NCBI GenBank assembly: GCA_015680685.1
Contig: MNCI01021389.1
Span: 199,456-240,240 of the forward strand
DNA length: 40,785 nt
Direction of reading: 5' to 3'
DNA from: Gnetum montanum
Taxonomy: Eukaryota; Streptophyta; Gnetopsida; Gnetales; Gnetaceae
Shown here piece by piece: positions 29,235-40,166 of this stretch. Below the pieces are notes generated by a model. It was given only the letters and a program-made list of their open reading frames with translations. It ran no database searches and had not been told where the DNA came from. The translations under genes were made by a program, and so were the position numbers. The first letter of the stretch is position 1. Every line of letters starts with the position of its first letter.

Positions 29235-31097
29235 TACCCCCACGACTGAATGAAAACTCATCCTCGAGTTCCTTACAAAATATTGGGAAGGTATGGGATT
29301 GTTAACTAAATGAGAACTGATAGCGACAAGGAATAATAGACTCAAAGTGCTCGGTGAATGGATTGACAAACATATTACAACATTGGTGTTCACGCCCATT
29401 GTGGTGAACACTGTACATAGATGACATCCAAACCCTCATTCGACAACTTGAAGAGAAAGAGAGAGAAAAAAGAAAATGAGCCGCGTTGCTACCGATGTTA
29501 GAAATGTGCACTCCATTATTCATCCATTGCTACATGACCAAACTTGTTCCTTGTGTGAACACTCCAGCTCCAGTCCATCCTGAGTGCTTCCTCCTATCCC
29601 AGTCCATTGTTTGTGTAATTGCCATCTGCACACACAACACAGTTACGAATTAGCAAGGATAGATAAGCCATAATGCAATTGATACCTTGCCTTGATATAA
29701 GTGCATTGGTTGGGTTGTGGGTATGGCAAATACTAGGTTAGAGGTTTTTAACTGATAACTACCCAAGGTGTAGGGGTGAGATAGGTGATTGAATTGAAAA
29801 ATTTGTGACAGGGCCCCCATGACTAAGAGCGAACCTCTAACAACGATAGGGTGGAAAAACTGAAGGAATAATGAAGATGAGGGAAATAACAATGGTGGAG
29901 CCAATAAAATGGATGTCATGGATGGGGATGAAACAAGAAATGGTTAATTGCAAAGAATGTTTAAGGGAAAGAACTTAATAATTGCACCAAAAAGGAATGC
30001 TAGTGGGTCCTCCCCAAAGTAGGCTCATGCCTTTTATGCCTTGATAGACCCACAAACCAAAGAGTTTATAGGCTCTTGGAATGACATATGGAAACAAAGG
30101 TTAAGAACTTAGCCACAAGAGTTTATCGAAGACTAACAATGGGTCAACCAAGATGTAGACTAATCATAAAACCAACAATGAGGTGGAATACGGAAAGAAA
30201 TATGGAAGGGGAGGAGGAAATGGAATGGAATCCCAAGAGCAAGGTTGTGTAAAGTCCCTTGTATATTATGTGGTTAAGGTGATTGAATAAAATTCATCCC
30301 AAGTCCGGACTCACCAACCACATCCAGTGTCCTCGGATCAATACATTTGACCAACCCATCCTCATGAAGCAACAAGAATGTGTCCATCACGTCACCACCA
30401 TTCCAAGGAGAGAAAGATAGGAAAGTAGGAAGTGAGAAAGGGCTTTAGGTAGAGGGAACCTTCAGGCATGGGTAACATGTCCTTCTAGTGCCATAACTAG
30501 TGTTTATAGCCCATGTTTCTTTATTATGTCTAAGGGGTGTGCTTTGAATTCCCACTAGTTTTTTTTCTGCATGAGAACCACACCATGCAAAGACTTATTT
30601 AGATTCATTCAACTTCTTGATATTTGGTCAATAGTGAAATGGTAGAAAACCCATGAAAAGCATCCCAGTATGCAAGAGAATAGCCAGAACAAGTCCGTCA
30701 AATCCCCTTGAAGTCACACCCTTTTCAACCATTAAAACCTTCCTTGGTTTGCAGAATACCAAGTCACCAATTTATTAATAAGTTTATTTAGAAAAAGGGA
30801 AAATACAATTCCAAAGCCAAGGGAGACGATAGAGTTGAATGGATGATGTGGACTCATTGCCTGTTTTATCAAAAGAACCATATCTTAGTGTCAACATCAA
30901 AAGTTAAAGGTAAAAATCAAACATTAGCAATCAACATTATTATAGTCCAACTCACCATCATGAGCACTTATTATATGATGAATGAAAGTATATCAAACAA
31001 AGAAATAGTAAAAATGTAAATGATGGTGTTAAAAAAAAAGGAAAATTGAAAAGATGTGTAAAATAAAAAATGTGTAAAACAAAAATACAAAAAGAGC
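29235..31097 (-). other. Element M polypurine tract and 3' noncoding region
   Basis: The tract GTGGGGGTA (minus strand) abuts the LTR at 29235-29243. Above it is about 1.85 kb with no conserved ORF that aligns with the 3' region of Element 1. Confidence 0.75.
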
Positions 31098-32361
31098 TGA
31101 GGGCTTAGAATGGTTAGCATTGGTGGCCATCTCCCCCACGATCGAGTTGGAAGGAGGATATCTGAAATAACCAGCAGGGTTGTCCACCAATAGAGGTAGT
31201 ATTGGTACTAGCTATTCTAGGCTCATGGAAAGGTTTGGTTTGTTGGATGTTGACCAACAATTTCTTATCTGGGCTCTCAGGTTTGTAAATCATCATGGCT
31301 CATGAAAGAAAAGTTGCATGAATAGTGTAAGGTCCTTTCCATAGCATTTGAAATTTAGTGTGTTGTGGCATGTGTGTGGGGTTCCAATAAAGAACCTTAT
31401 CTCCTGGTTAGTATTTAACTTTGCTAATTTTTAGGTCATGACATCATTTATTAAATGCATTGTGCAATTCATTAGATGATAAGGTAGCTAATTGGTTCTC
31501 ATATAGCAGGTTAAGGTTCATTAACCGTTCTTTTTATGCTAGATTGAGGTCAAGGTTGAGCTCACACACCATAGATAGTGTACAAAGTTCTACTTGAATA
31601 GGAAGTGTTGGGAGTTTTTCGTACACTAACTCATAGGGAGAGTAGCCTATAGGGAGTTTCCATGTGGAGTGGTATGCCCAAAGAGTATTTTTCAATTTGG
31701 TGCTCCAGTCTTGCGTATATTTTCTAATGGTTCTTATCAATATTTTCATAATCTCCCTATTGGTTACTTTGGCTTGACCATTCACTTGAGGATGATATGG
31801 TGTAGTTAGTTTATGTTCAACTCCTAAGCATTGCATTAACTTTCAAAAATTCGCACTTGTAAAATGTGTGCCATTGTTAGAAATAAGTGCATGAGGCATG
31901 CCAAACCTGTTAACGATTTGTTGTTGAACAAATCGTGTAGTGGTAGACGATGTACAATCCATAACAGCGGATGCTTCTACCCATTTTGTGAAATAGTCAA
32001 TGGCAACAACAATGTACAATCCATTGGACATTGGTGTAATAGGCACCATAAAATTAATTCCCCATATGTTGAAGGGTTCTAAAGGTTGAATTCATTGTTG
32101 TGAACCATCCATCCTAGCAGTTATTCCCCCATCACGTTGGCAGCACTCACAAGATTGGATGAAATGATGAGTGTCCCGAAATAATGTAGGCCAATAATAT
32201 GTTGCAAGCAAAATTGTAATGGTTGTTCGTCTCCTAGTGTAATGACCCTCACAAGGGCCTTCATGTGCATCTTGGAGAACTCTTAATTGATCTACATTTG
32301 GAACACACCATCGAACCAAGCCATCGGGACATACTTTATAAAGTTGTTTGTTGATTTCCAT
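31098..32361 (-). pseudogene. Element M integrase
   Basis: The N-terminal HHCC zinc domain lies at about 32290-32110: H and GH in 'AHEGPCEGH', then C and C in 'SCECCQRDGG', with YYWPTLF between. The core domain starts at about 32050. The first catalytic Asp is in AIDYFTKW (codon 31996-31998). The second, expected in ISDNGTHF, is Asn (31876-31878). The Glu expected in NGQAEVTNRE is Lys (31768-31770). The C-terminal domain follows at about 31430-31300 ('GDKVLYWNP', 'LWKGPYTIHA'). This enzyme would insert element cDNA into chromosomes, but with only one of three catalytic acids left, plus stops, this copy is inactive. The frame ends near 31098 at 'DRGGDGHQC'. Confidence 0.88.
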
Positions 32362-32555
32362 AAAATTCTTAGCTTAGTGAAGAAACTGTTATTTCTTTTT
32401 AATGTCTAATTCTTGTGGTGTTTGTTGTGTAAGTAGATAGGTAAGAATGCTACTATACCAATTTGTTTTCGTGGTTAGTTAATTGTTTACTACACCTGCA
32501 AAGAGGAATTTATCAGGAAAGTGATTAGAAAGCGGATATTCATCCTCTTTGTTGT

Positions 32556-34440
32556 TCATCTTAACTGAGATAAATGATCAGCAACAACGTTCTCGGTGCC
32601 TTTATGATCTATCATCGTAAGATCGAACTCTTGTAGGATTACGAGCCATCGTATGATGCAAGGGCTCACCATTGGTTTATTCAGCAGGAATCGAATTGCA
32701 CTATGGTTTGTGTGTATAAATACCTTATAGTCCAATACATAGTTCTTGAACTTATCTAGTGCAAACACCATAGTCATTAATTCCTTTTCCCTTGTGGTGT
32801 CATTGAGTTGTGCACTAGCAATACTTCGACTTGCACAGTGAGTGTAAGAGGGTTGTTTTTGATCATCTAACTATGTAAGTACGGCTCCTAAAGCAAACTT
32901 GGATGTGTCAATCATTATATGGAAGGGTCTAGACCAGTTAGGAGCTTGTAGAATAGGTGTTTCTACAAGCTTCTATTTTAAAATTTGAAAAGCTAACTCA
33001 CATTCTTTTGTCCATTCGAAAGGTATGTCCTTTTTCATTAGTTCAACCAATGGTTTTGCAACCCTTGAAAATTTCTCTATAAATCTCCTATAATAGCTAG
33101 TGTGTCCAAGGAATGATTAGATGTCTTTTACAGTTTTAGGTTGATGCGTGATTCCTTGGATGAATTTAATCTTTTCAGGGTCTACCTCTATCCTTGTTTG
33201 TGAAATCTTATGCCCTAATACTATGCCTTCTTAGACCATTAAATGGATTTTTTGCTAGTTGAGCCTTAAATTGGCTTCAACAGATCATTTTAGTACTTGC
33301 TCTAACCAGTCCAATGCTTGATCAAAGTTCACTTTGCAGGTGGAGAAATCATCCATGAAGACCTCCACATCATTTCCTATTTGCTACTAGAAGATACTTA
33401 GAACCAAACATTGAAATGTTGCAGGAGCATTGCAGAAGCCAAACAACATTTGTTTGTATGCAAATGTCCCCCAAGGACTTGTGAACATGGTATGGGCTTG
33501 GTCTTTTGGTGCTATTTGGATTTGGTTGTATCCACTGTATCCATAGAGAAAACTATAGTAGCGATGCCCTGCAATGGTGTGTAAGACCTAGTCTATGAAT
33601 GGTAACGGAAAGTGATCTTTGAATGTTGCCATGTTTAGTAGTTTAAAGTCTATACACACCCTTCATTTACCTCCCTTTTTGGGCACAATAACTAGTGGAC
33701 TAACCCATTCGCTATCAGCAATGGGGTAGATGAACCCAACTTTTAAAAGTTGTTCAATTTCTTCTTTAACCACTTTCCTTAGCTTTGGGTTCAATCGCCT
33801 TTGCGGTTGTCGTCGAGGCTTCATGGAGGGGTTAGTGTAAATCCTATGTTGGCATATCCTAGGGTCTATTCTGGTTAATTTGGGATATGACCAAGTGAAG
33901 GATTTCGACCATTTTTTCACCATTTTTAGTAGTCTCTCTTTTTGTTGAGGAGCGAGCCTAACATTAATAATTACTGGTTTTCCATTTTTGAGAAATGTGT
34001 GCTCCATACCGGTGGGCAACGATTTTAACTCCCAGGGCTCTTGCTTAAAGTTGTCAGGGATTTCCAACTTCTCCTAGTTGATATTTTCAATGTCAAGACT
34101 TGGAATTTGGTGATGAACTTTCTCTAATGTGTTTATGCTATCAATGTAAGCGCAAGTCAAACCATTAGTTAGTTCCATGCATATAGTTGAGTTGCTCTCT
34201 TGGTCAGCTATTAGCCACTAGGTGCCTTTCTATCTTGTGGCTACTACATACAGGCATCTTTGTATGTTAGTTACTTGTGCACACTGGTTGCATGGAGGCA
34301 ATGTTAAACATTGTACAAACTAGGACTTCTGCATGCAACTACACCCTGTGTCACTATAGGTGATGCACGGAACTTTCTTCCTCTCGATCTTTCCAAACAT
34401 ATCTTCTTCTTCAGGATGTAATAGTAATTCAATCAGACCT
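32556..34440 (-). pseudogene. Element M protease end, reverse transcriptase and RNase H
   Basis: From high to low coordinate, 'EEDMFGKIERKKVPCITYSD' (about 34415-34350) is the end of the protease region. An open RT stretch at 34067-33663 contains 'KEEIEQLLKVGFIYPI' and 'WVSPLVIVPKKGG'. Reading through stops, RT continues with 'RVCIDFKLLN', 'FGFCNAPATFQ', and the catalytic box VFMDDFS (33348-33359). FMDD replaces the common YVDD and is usual in Athila-like elements. RNase H follows ('FHIMIDTSKFALGAVL', 'REKELMTMVFALDKFKNY', 'HTNHSAIRFLL') and ends near 32556 with 'NVVADHLSQL'. Multiple stops (for example two adjacent ones just before FMDD) show the copy is dead. RT would copy element RNA to DNA and RNase H would remove the RNA strand. 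Confidence 0.9.
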
Positions 34441-35611
34441 CATTTCCACAAAGGGGAAGCTAGTCATATCCGAAGTAAGGGCAAAGCATGCTGAAGCTGA
34501 AGTGCAAAGACTACAAGAGCAGCTCGTAGCCTTACAAGCGGCATAGCGGGATCCTTTACAATTCGTTCCCGTAGACCAGCTAGACAACTTTAGAACCGAG
34601 CAACTTACAAAGTTGATTGCAGAGAATAAGAAGGTGGTAGAAGAAAAGGAGATGGCCGTTTGGGATGCCTCTACATAACAGGCACAAACCCATACGCATA
34701 TTAAGGCACTCAAGGCCTTAAAAGAAGAAAATAAGCAGTTGGTTGCAGATAATCTTCGATTGACCTCTGTGGAGAAACAAAAGAATGTTCTCGATGAACA
34801 CTTTCATTAGCTACGAGAACAATTCATTCAGGTCAACCAAGATGTAAGCCATTTAGCTAGAGAGAATCGAACCCTCTTAATGGAGGAGGTACGTGCTATT
34901 CGCCAAAAATCAGCAATTGAGATAAGCACGTGGTAGAATGAGGCTAAATGACACGAGAAGCTGAAGGAGCATTTTCGTGATCAGGTGGGGATGTACAAAA
35001 AAATCCTAGAGAAGGAGATTCATATGGCCAAGGCTCAAATCAACACTATTAGTGGTCAACACATTGATTGGAGGGCCATATTGGACACTTACGCTTTCGC
35101 CCACTAAGCGAAAATTAAAAACCGAGACCTGAAGATCTAGGACTTGATAGAATACATGGAGTTGGCAAACCTTAGATATGCCAACCTTGCCATGTTAACA
35201 GCAGGGTGCCTGAGAATAGAGCTCGAGCAGCAGGTAGCTTCCACCCATCTCAAATATGAAGCAGAATTTGTAGAACACAAGAATTTGGTTGAAAAATTGG
35301 ATGTTGCAAATTCTGAACTTGCGGTGGTAAAAGAAAGCTACCAGGGATAAAAAGATGTTACAACTAACTTGGCTCGATGGCTAACAGATCTTCATGAATA
35401 CAAAGATAAAGACAGAGCCTATGAAGAGGAACAACAGGTGTTCACGGCATGGTATGTCAAAGCCAACCAGATGTTCCCGCAACTACCTTGTTCGTGGGAG
35501 GTGTCAACTCCATCAAACATCAGAACACTCGCATGGACGACACAAGATCCTCGTACCGAAGAGGAGAAGGTCCAGGCCATACTTCAACGCCATCTAGCTT
35601 TTAAGCCTTGA
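34436..35611 (+). pseudogene. Extra coiled-coil ORF of Element 3, between pol and 3' LTR
   Basis: One frame stays readable for about 390 codons, broken by eight stops. It is rich in Glu, Lys, Gln, Leu and Ala with heptad-like spacing ('AEAEVQRLQEQLVALQAA', 'LKALKEENKQLVADNLRL', 'HLARENRTLLMEEVRAI', 'LEQQVASTHLKYEAEFVEH'). It ends with a non-coiled tail ('TAWYVKANQMFPQLPC', 'VQAILQRHLAFKP'). No membrane segment or enzyme motif is visible, so it does not look like an env gene. Position before the polypurine tract is where Athila-type elements carry their third ORF. Its role is unknown; a structural or RNA-binding role would be a guess. Elements 1 and M have no such ORF in the equivalent region. 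Confidence 0.7.
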
Positions 35612-35835
35612 GCACATGACAAAGGGAAAGCACCCATGAAGGAGCCACAGCCACCAGGATCTACATGAGTTCCTTTTTTTGTAGTTGTAGTATTTTTATT
35701 TGTTGTGTCTTCCCACACTGCGGCATCATTTCATTTTTTGTTTTAGTTAATAATCCCATACCTATCCACTGTGTAATCAATGGAGCTTGTTCTCCTTGTA
35801 ACTCGAGGATGAGTTTTTATTCAGTTGTGGGGGTA
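35612..35835 (+). other. Element 3 3' leader and polypurine tract
   Basis: Noncoding, containing 'aataatcccatacct', 'aactcgaggatgagttttta' and the tract TGTGGGGGTA that abuts the LTR. These blocks recur in Elements 1 and M. Confidence 0.75.
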
Positions 35836-36715
35836 TGATGGGACGCAATATTGGATAAGCTGCTATATCGTAGTTAGCCATAATGTCTATAAATAAGAAG
35901 TGGCTCTCCCTTGTTCAGCATTAGTTATTAGATAGGAGTTAGAAGTAGCGAAGCTCTAACAGTTTTGCCACTCCAGAGATAGTTTATTTTCCCGTGTCTG
36001 CCCATAGTGTGGTGAATGTAATTATACGACATTCTTTATTTGAGTGTGACGTACTTGGACATGCACATGACTGGTAATAGAGATCGAGATTACTTCATCA
36101 TTACAATAGTCACTTTGTTTATTTAATTGTTATAACACGGAATGAGTACGACTTGATTACGAGCATCTTTGTGTGACTACTTGCTAACCCAGTGGCATAC
36201 CTAGGATCTACTCTTGGTAATCCCAGTGGTAGTCGTGCACCAAGATGTGTACGGTTAGTCAAGGAATCAGTTGCTCATCACACTTAGGCTAGTAACACGG
36301 TACGAGTATGACTTGATTATGAGCATTTAAGTGTGACTACTTGGTAGCCTAGTGGCGTACCTAGGATCTGCGCTTGGTAATCCTAGTGGCAGTAATGCAC
36401 GATGTCCAATATGTGTACGGTTAATCAAGGAATCGATTGCTTGTCGCACTTAGGCTAGATTAGATTCTCTTACCCTTTTCCTCCTAGCTTAGCTTAGTTA
36501 ATATTATTTTTCACTGCCTTCAGGAGTAGCGTTAGAATTAGGAACACATCATACCTAACAAATACAATACTAGTCCAGGTGGGAAGACAATGAACTGTGA
36601 GCTAAGGATAATTGTCTAGGTGCCACAACTAGTCCGTCTACGGAGTTCGACCGGATCACGCGTGAGAACACTCGTATTCATATGGTTGAGTGTAGGGGTA
36701 CCTTGCCACTCATCA
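35836..36715 (+). repeat. Element 3 3' LTR with two 160-bp tandem units
   Basis: It starts TGATGGGACG and ends CCACTCATCA. At 36133-36465 there are two copies with a 160-bp period, each beginning 'taacacgg' and containing CTTGATTA and its paired arm. The TATA box (CTATAAATAAG) lies at about 35888-35898. The GATATC palindrome has decayed to CAATATTG. Confidence 0.9.
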
Positions 36716-36719
36716 TACA

Positions 36720-37775
36720 TGCATCATGAAATGCTTGCAAATGATTTTGAGGATTAACGTTGTATCCTCCTTCAAATTGTGAGATATTGTTCATGTTCAA
36801 TCTTTTGATCCTACTGTCTTTTTGCTGCCTCGTTGGGATTCTAACAGCCTCAATTATACCTAGCATATTTTGGGTAGCGAGTAGGGGTTCATCGTGATCA
36901 TACTGTCTATGGTGTCTATGATGCCTATGTTGTTCCGTACTCTTCCTCCTCTCATGATGAGTTTCTCTAGAATGCCCTCATCCCCTTTCTTGATTGCTTT
37001 GTCTATGATTCCCATTTCACTTACCATTATCCTCAAGGTCTTTTTCCTTACAATTGTATCCAGATCTTGAAGGAGAGGATGAAGGAGATGATGAAGGTGA
37101 AGAAGAAGGAAGACCATCACCATGATGGTGCTTACTTCCTTCTCTGAAATGGTCACGGCTTTGATTGTAGTTACAATCGGAATGTCCATCTTTGTCATGT
37201 GCTCATGTTCCTTTTTCAGACGCTTTGTGTCTGTCAGTACCAGAATCTGGGTTATGGATAGTTGAGTGAAGATTTTGATACATAACCCCTTGACCGAGGT
37301 CAACGGGAGGAACATCATTATGTGGGAGACCTCCTAAGGCAGGTTCACCACCCTCATTTTCACTTATGACATACAAGACATTCTGAGATAATTTCCCTTT
37401 CATGGATTCATGACATCTCTCCTATTGTAGATCCCTTTGACATTATGCCTTCATGGATTGATACTCTCTCGAATCATGATCATGCACAATGTAATCTGCC
37501 TGTAAGTGTTGCATACCGATTTGTGTGAGATCACGAAGGAGGATGCCTAGGATTGAGCGATTGGGAGGTAACACTATGTTACCTTCTAAATCACGGCAAC
37601 ATAGTTGTTCATCCTAGTGGAGGATAAAGGTAAAGTTTGGTATATAATCATCAGGATGAACATATACCACATGAAACTATTAAGGGACTGGCAGATTATC
37701 ATGTGTATTGCACCTCTGATTGTTCCCTGTATTGGACCTAGGCGGTGAAACACTCTCGTAAGAAGAAGGAGGCAT
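36720..37775 (-). pseudogene. Element M gag, N-terminal half
   Basis: ATG at 37773-37775 opens 'MPPSSYESVSPPRSN', then 'YVHPDDYIPNFTFILH' and 'RDLEGNIVLPPNRS' (about 37660-37560), an acidic linker ('ISENEGGEPALGG', about 37365), a His/Arg-rich disordered middle, and 'AVRIPTRQQKDSRIKRLNMNN' to 'FEGGYNVNPQNHLQAFHDAC' (36855-36722). It is cut exactly there by the LTR of Element 3. The rest of gag and most of protease are lost. Block order is the same as in Elements 1 and 2. Confidence 0.85.
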
Positions 37776-37894
37776 AATTATCTATTCAGTGTGCAATAAT
37801 TTTTGTTTCACTATTTGTAAGATAACCAACCCTAAGGGTTTGTTCCAACGATGTGAAGATTTCCTAAGTTCTAGCTAGCGTACAACCAACAAAG

Positions 37895-37912
37895 TCCCCA
37901 GCAACGGTGCCA
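37895..37912 (-). other. Element M primer-binding site, tRNA-Asp type
   Basis: The minus strand reads TGGCACCGTTGCTGGGGA, two transitions from the tRNA-Asp complement, one base from the LTR edge at 37914. Confidence 0.9.
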
Positions 37913-37913
37913 A

Positions 37914-38477
37914 TGATGAGCAGTGAGGTATCCCTATGCCCAACCATACAAATACGAGTGTACATGCATGATCTAGTTGAATTCCAAGGACTAAGTGCTT
38001 ATGCACCTTTACAGAACCTGGACGGGTTAGTCAATTATTGTCTTCCCAAGCTTACTTGTATAGCACGACTGTATGGTTAAGTAAACTTGAGGTACATGAT
38101 TTTTATANGGAGAGTTAACAAGGTGAGAGAGAGCATTAATTAACTAAGAAAAGCATTAAATAACTATAAATAACATTAAATAAGCAATTTTGAATACTGC
38201 AAGGTTTATCACAAAGTTCATTTTTATTTTTGGCCACAAGGTATGCTCAGGTACATAATGCTCAAATAAAGATCTATTCGCTTTATGACTCCTATTGTGG
38301 GCACTCAAAAATAATTTTAACTTTGAGAAGGGAAAAAGGCAAGAGTTTGGGTAAGTGACTAAGACTAATTAACTAACTTCCAAACCAAGTGTGTGTGCCT
38401 CTTATTTATAGATGATAAGTCAGGCCCGCCCCGATATTGTGTATGAAATATCACAGATGCAATATTGTGGCTCATCA
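37914..38477 (-). repeat. Element M 5' LTR, shortened, with single N
   Basis: It matches the 3' LTR at 28391-29234 at both ends. About 230 or more bp of the middle are missing at a single N (38107), and the total is 564 bp against 844. An unresolved assembly join is more likely than a real deletion. Confidence 0.85.
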
Positions 38478-39846
38478 ATGAGTTTGTGACACTCAAGAGG
38501 AAGAAACCTTAAAATAGGCAATTCAAAAGAAGACTCTAGAAATTTAGAAAATTATAACTAACATTACATCAAAGGTAGAGAAAATGTGGGATTTAGTAGA
38601 TGAAAAATTTGCAACAGCATTGAGAATTATGAAGGAGAAAATAGAGCAAGCCTTTGGAAAAGGCAAGGACAAGAGAAAGAAGAAAGATTTTGGATGAAAG
38701 GGCAAAGTGGCTTCAGTGGCTAAGTGTTTAGACACAAGCTACATCGATGAGGAAGGATGTGCCATGTGCTAGCATGAACATCCCAAAGGATGTTGTCGGG
38801 TAATGGTAGATTTATAGGAAATGGGGGCATATCACTTATCCAAAATTTGTTAAGAAACAAATGCCTAGAAGGTTACCTTATCCTTGAGGTAACTATAGGT
38901 AGAACTTCCAACCAACATACTATCCTAGTGAAGCTTTGCCACAACCACAAGAGTAGTATTATTAGCAGTGGAAATAACCCCAATCATGGGCCAAGCCACG
39001 ACCATGCCAATAATATCCATATCAGTAACTAGATCCATATGGATACTACGTCCAACGTATAATCTTGCTAGCAAATGCAATCGTTCAAACTTCACAATAC
39101 TATTTACTTGAGTACCAAAAACCAACACCACTAGGGACAAATTCAAACTCATACATGCATTCACAAGTGGCTAATTCATCAAATCCAGCTCATCCTTTAC
39201 CATCAATGCCACCACCCACTATGTGACGGGAATTGCCATCACAACCACAGCAAAGAAAAGCTACAAGTATACAGATAGAGGATTTTACTAGTAACACTAA
39301 GGACCAATTAAAGAAATGTCATTTCTTCAGGACAAGTCCAAAAAGGCTAGTAGAGTTCAAACCTCATTGAAACAAGATTTTTTTATGAAAGATCCTCCTA
39401 GAAACGACAAGCTTCCATTATCGTCAAATACAAACATGCAGACTATCATGCTAATATAGATCATATGTAATTAGATCAATGTAAGAACACTTTCTAGGAA
39501 AGGAATGGATCTAGGAGTTCCTTTGATTTATCTACAAGTAGCTGGAAATCTACCATGTAAGGCTCTACTAGATTTGGGTTCTGAAGTCAACTTGATTTCT
39601 TTAGAAACATACAAAGCATGGAACCTACCATCCTTAAGGAAGTGCAACATTCAGTTAGAGCTTGCAAATCAATTTGTCACCATTCCTTTGGGATAGATAG
39701 AAGATGTGGTGACCATTACCAATGGGTGGTCATATCCAGCAGACTTTCTAGTTATTAACATGAAAAATGATGACAAGGAATTTCTAGTTATCATGGGGAG
39801 AGCATGGCTTAGCATAATTGATGCTAAGTAAGTTTGAGAGATTGAT
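38478..39846 (+). pseudogene. Element 2 gag end and protease (resumed)
   Basis: After Element M, Element 2 continues. The atypical zinc-knuckle-like block C-A-M-C-stop-H-E-HPKGCC is at 38758-38796. A decayed linker follows, then an open protease stretch (39505-39696 and on): 'GVPLIYLQVAGNLPCKALL', the active site DLGSEVNLIS, and 'VIMGRAWLSIIDA' near 39790-39830. The catalytic DSG has become DLG (TCx to TTx), so it cannot be an active protease. Stops flank the domain at about 39697 and 39828. Confidence 0.75.
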
Positions 39847-40166
39847 CTATTGAAATCTTTAAGGAAGATACACACAGAACCATACATATGCAATAGATTC
39901 CATGCATTACTACTGATAGCAAAGGGTGCAGTTGTGGATCGACATTGCCGAAATGTTAACATAGTTATTACACTCGTCCACAACAAATGTGAAAAATAAG
40001 TGTATCCACATGAGAGAGCAGGGGTTACTAAACCAAAAGACACCTAGTGGCTAACAACTGAGAACTTTCAATTGTCCAAAATGTGCATGGAACAATATAA
40101 ACCACTTATTAATTCCCATTCTGAGAAAATGACTCCAACTAAGAACTTACAAATGGAAATACTAAG
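39847..40166 (+). other. Element 2 post-protease remnant
   Basis: Decayed sequence with 'gtgcatggaacaatata', a counterpart of 19550-19565 in Element 1. No RT motif was seen before the next LTR begins. Confidence 0.5.

Larger units (their letters stand above)
34430..36715 (+). mobile_element. Element 3: 3' part of a plus-strand LTR element nested in Element M
   Basis: This segment lies between the protease end of Element M (below about 34430) and its interrupted gag (above 36715). It contains a coiled-coil ORF, a polypurine tract and one LTR in plus orientation. The 5' LTR, gag and pol of Element 3 are missing, as are the gag C-terminus and protease of Element M. A deletion after insertion is therefore the simplest account. 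Confidence 0.75.
28391..38477 (-). mobile_element. Element M: Athila/Tat-like Ty3/gypsy element, minus strand, with pol
   Basis: On the minus strand it runs from the 5' LTR (37914-38477) through primer site, gag, [foreign insertion], protease end, RT, RNase H, integrase, a long 3' noncoding region and polypurine tract to the 3' LTR (28391-29234). Flanking bases are ACAAG (28386-28390) and ATGAG (38478-38482), a poor 3-of-5 match explainable by two transitions. Element 2 gag reads on from one side to the other, which confirms nesting. Confidence 0.85.
25874..40166 (+). mobile_element. Element 2: plus-strand Athila/Tat-like element, split by Element M
   Basis: A 5' LTR (25874-26693), a degenerate primer site and gag run to 28390. 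Then Element M is inserted (28391-38477). Gag end and protease resume at 38478-39846. A different LTR begins at 40167, so Element 2's own pol and 3' LTR lie outside the window or are deleted. Confidence 0.75.

Noticed and set aside
36860-37318. 152-codon minus-strand ORF
   Set aside because: It is a frame shadow of Element M gag; the other frame carries the gag blocks shared with Elements 1 and 2.
39669-40043. 124-codon minus-strand ORF near the end of the window
   Set aside because: It is antisense to the Element 2 protease region and has no family signature.
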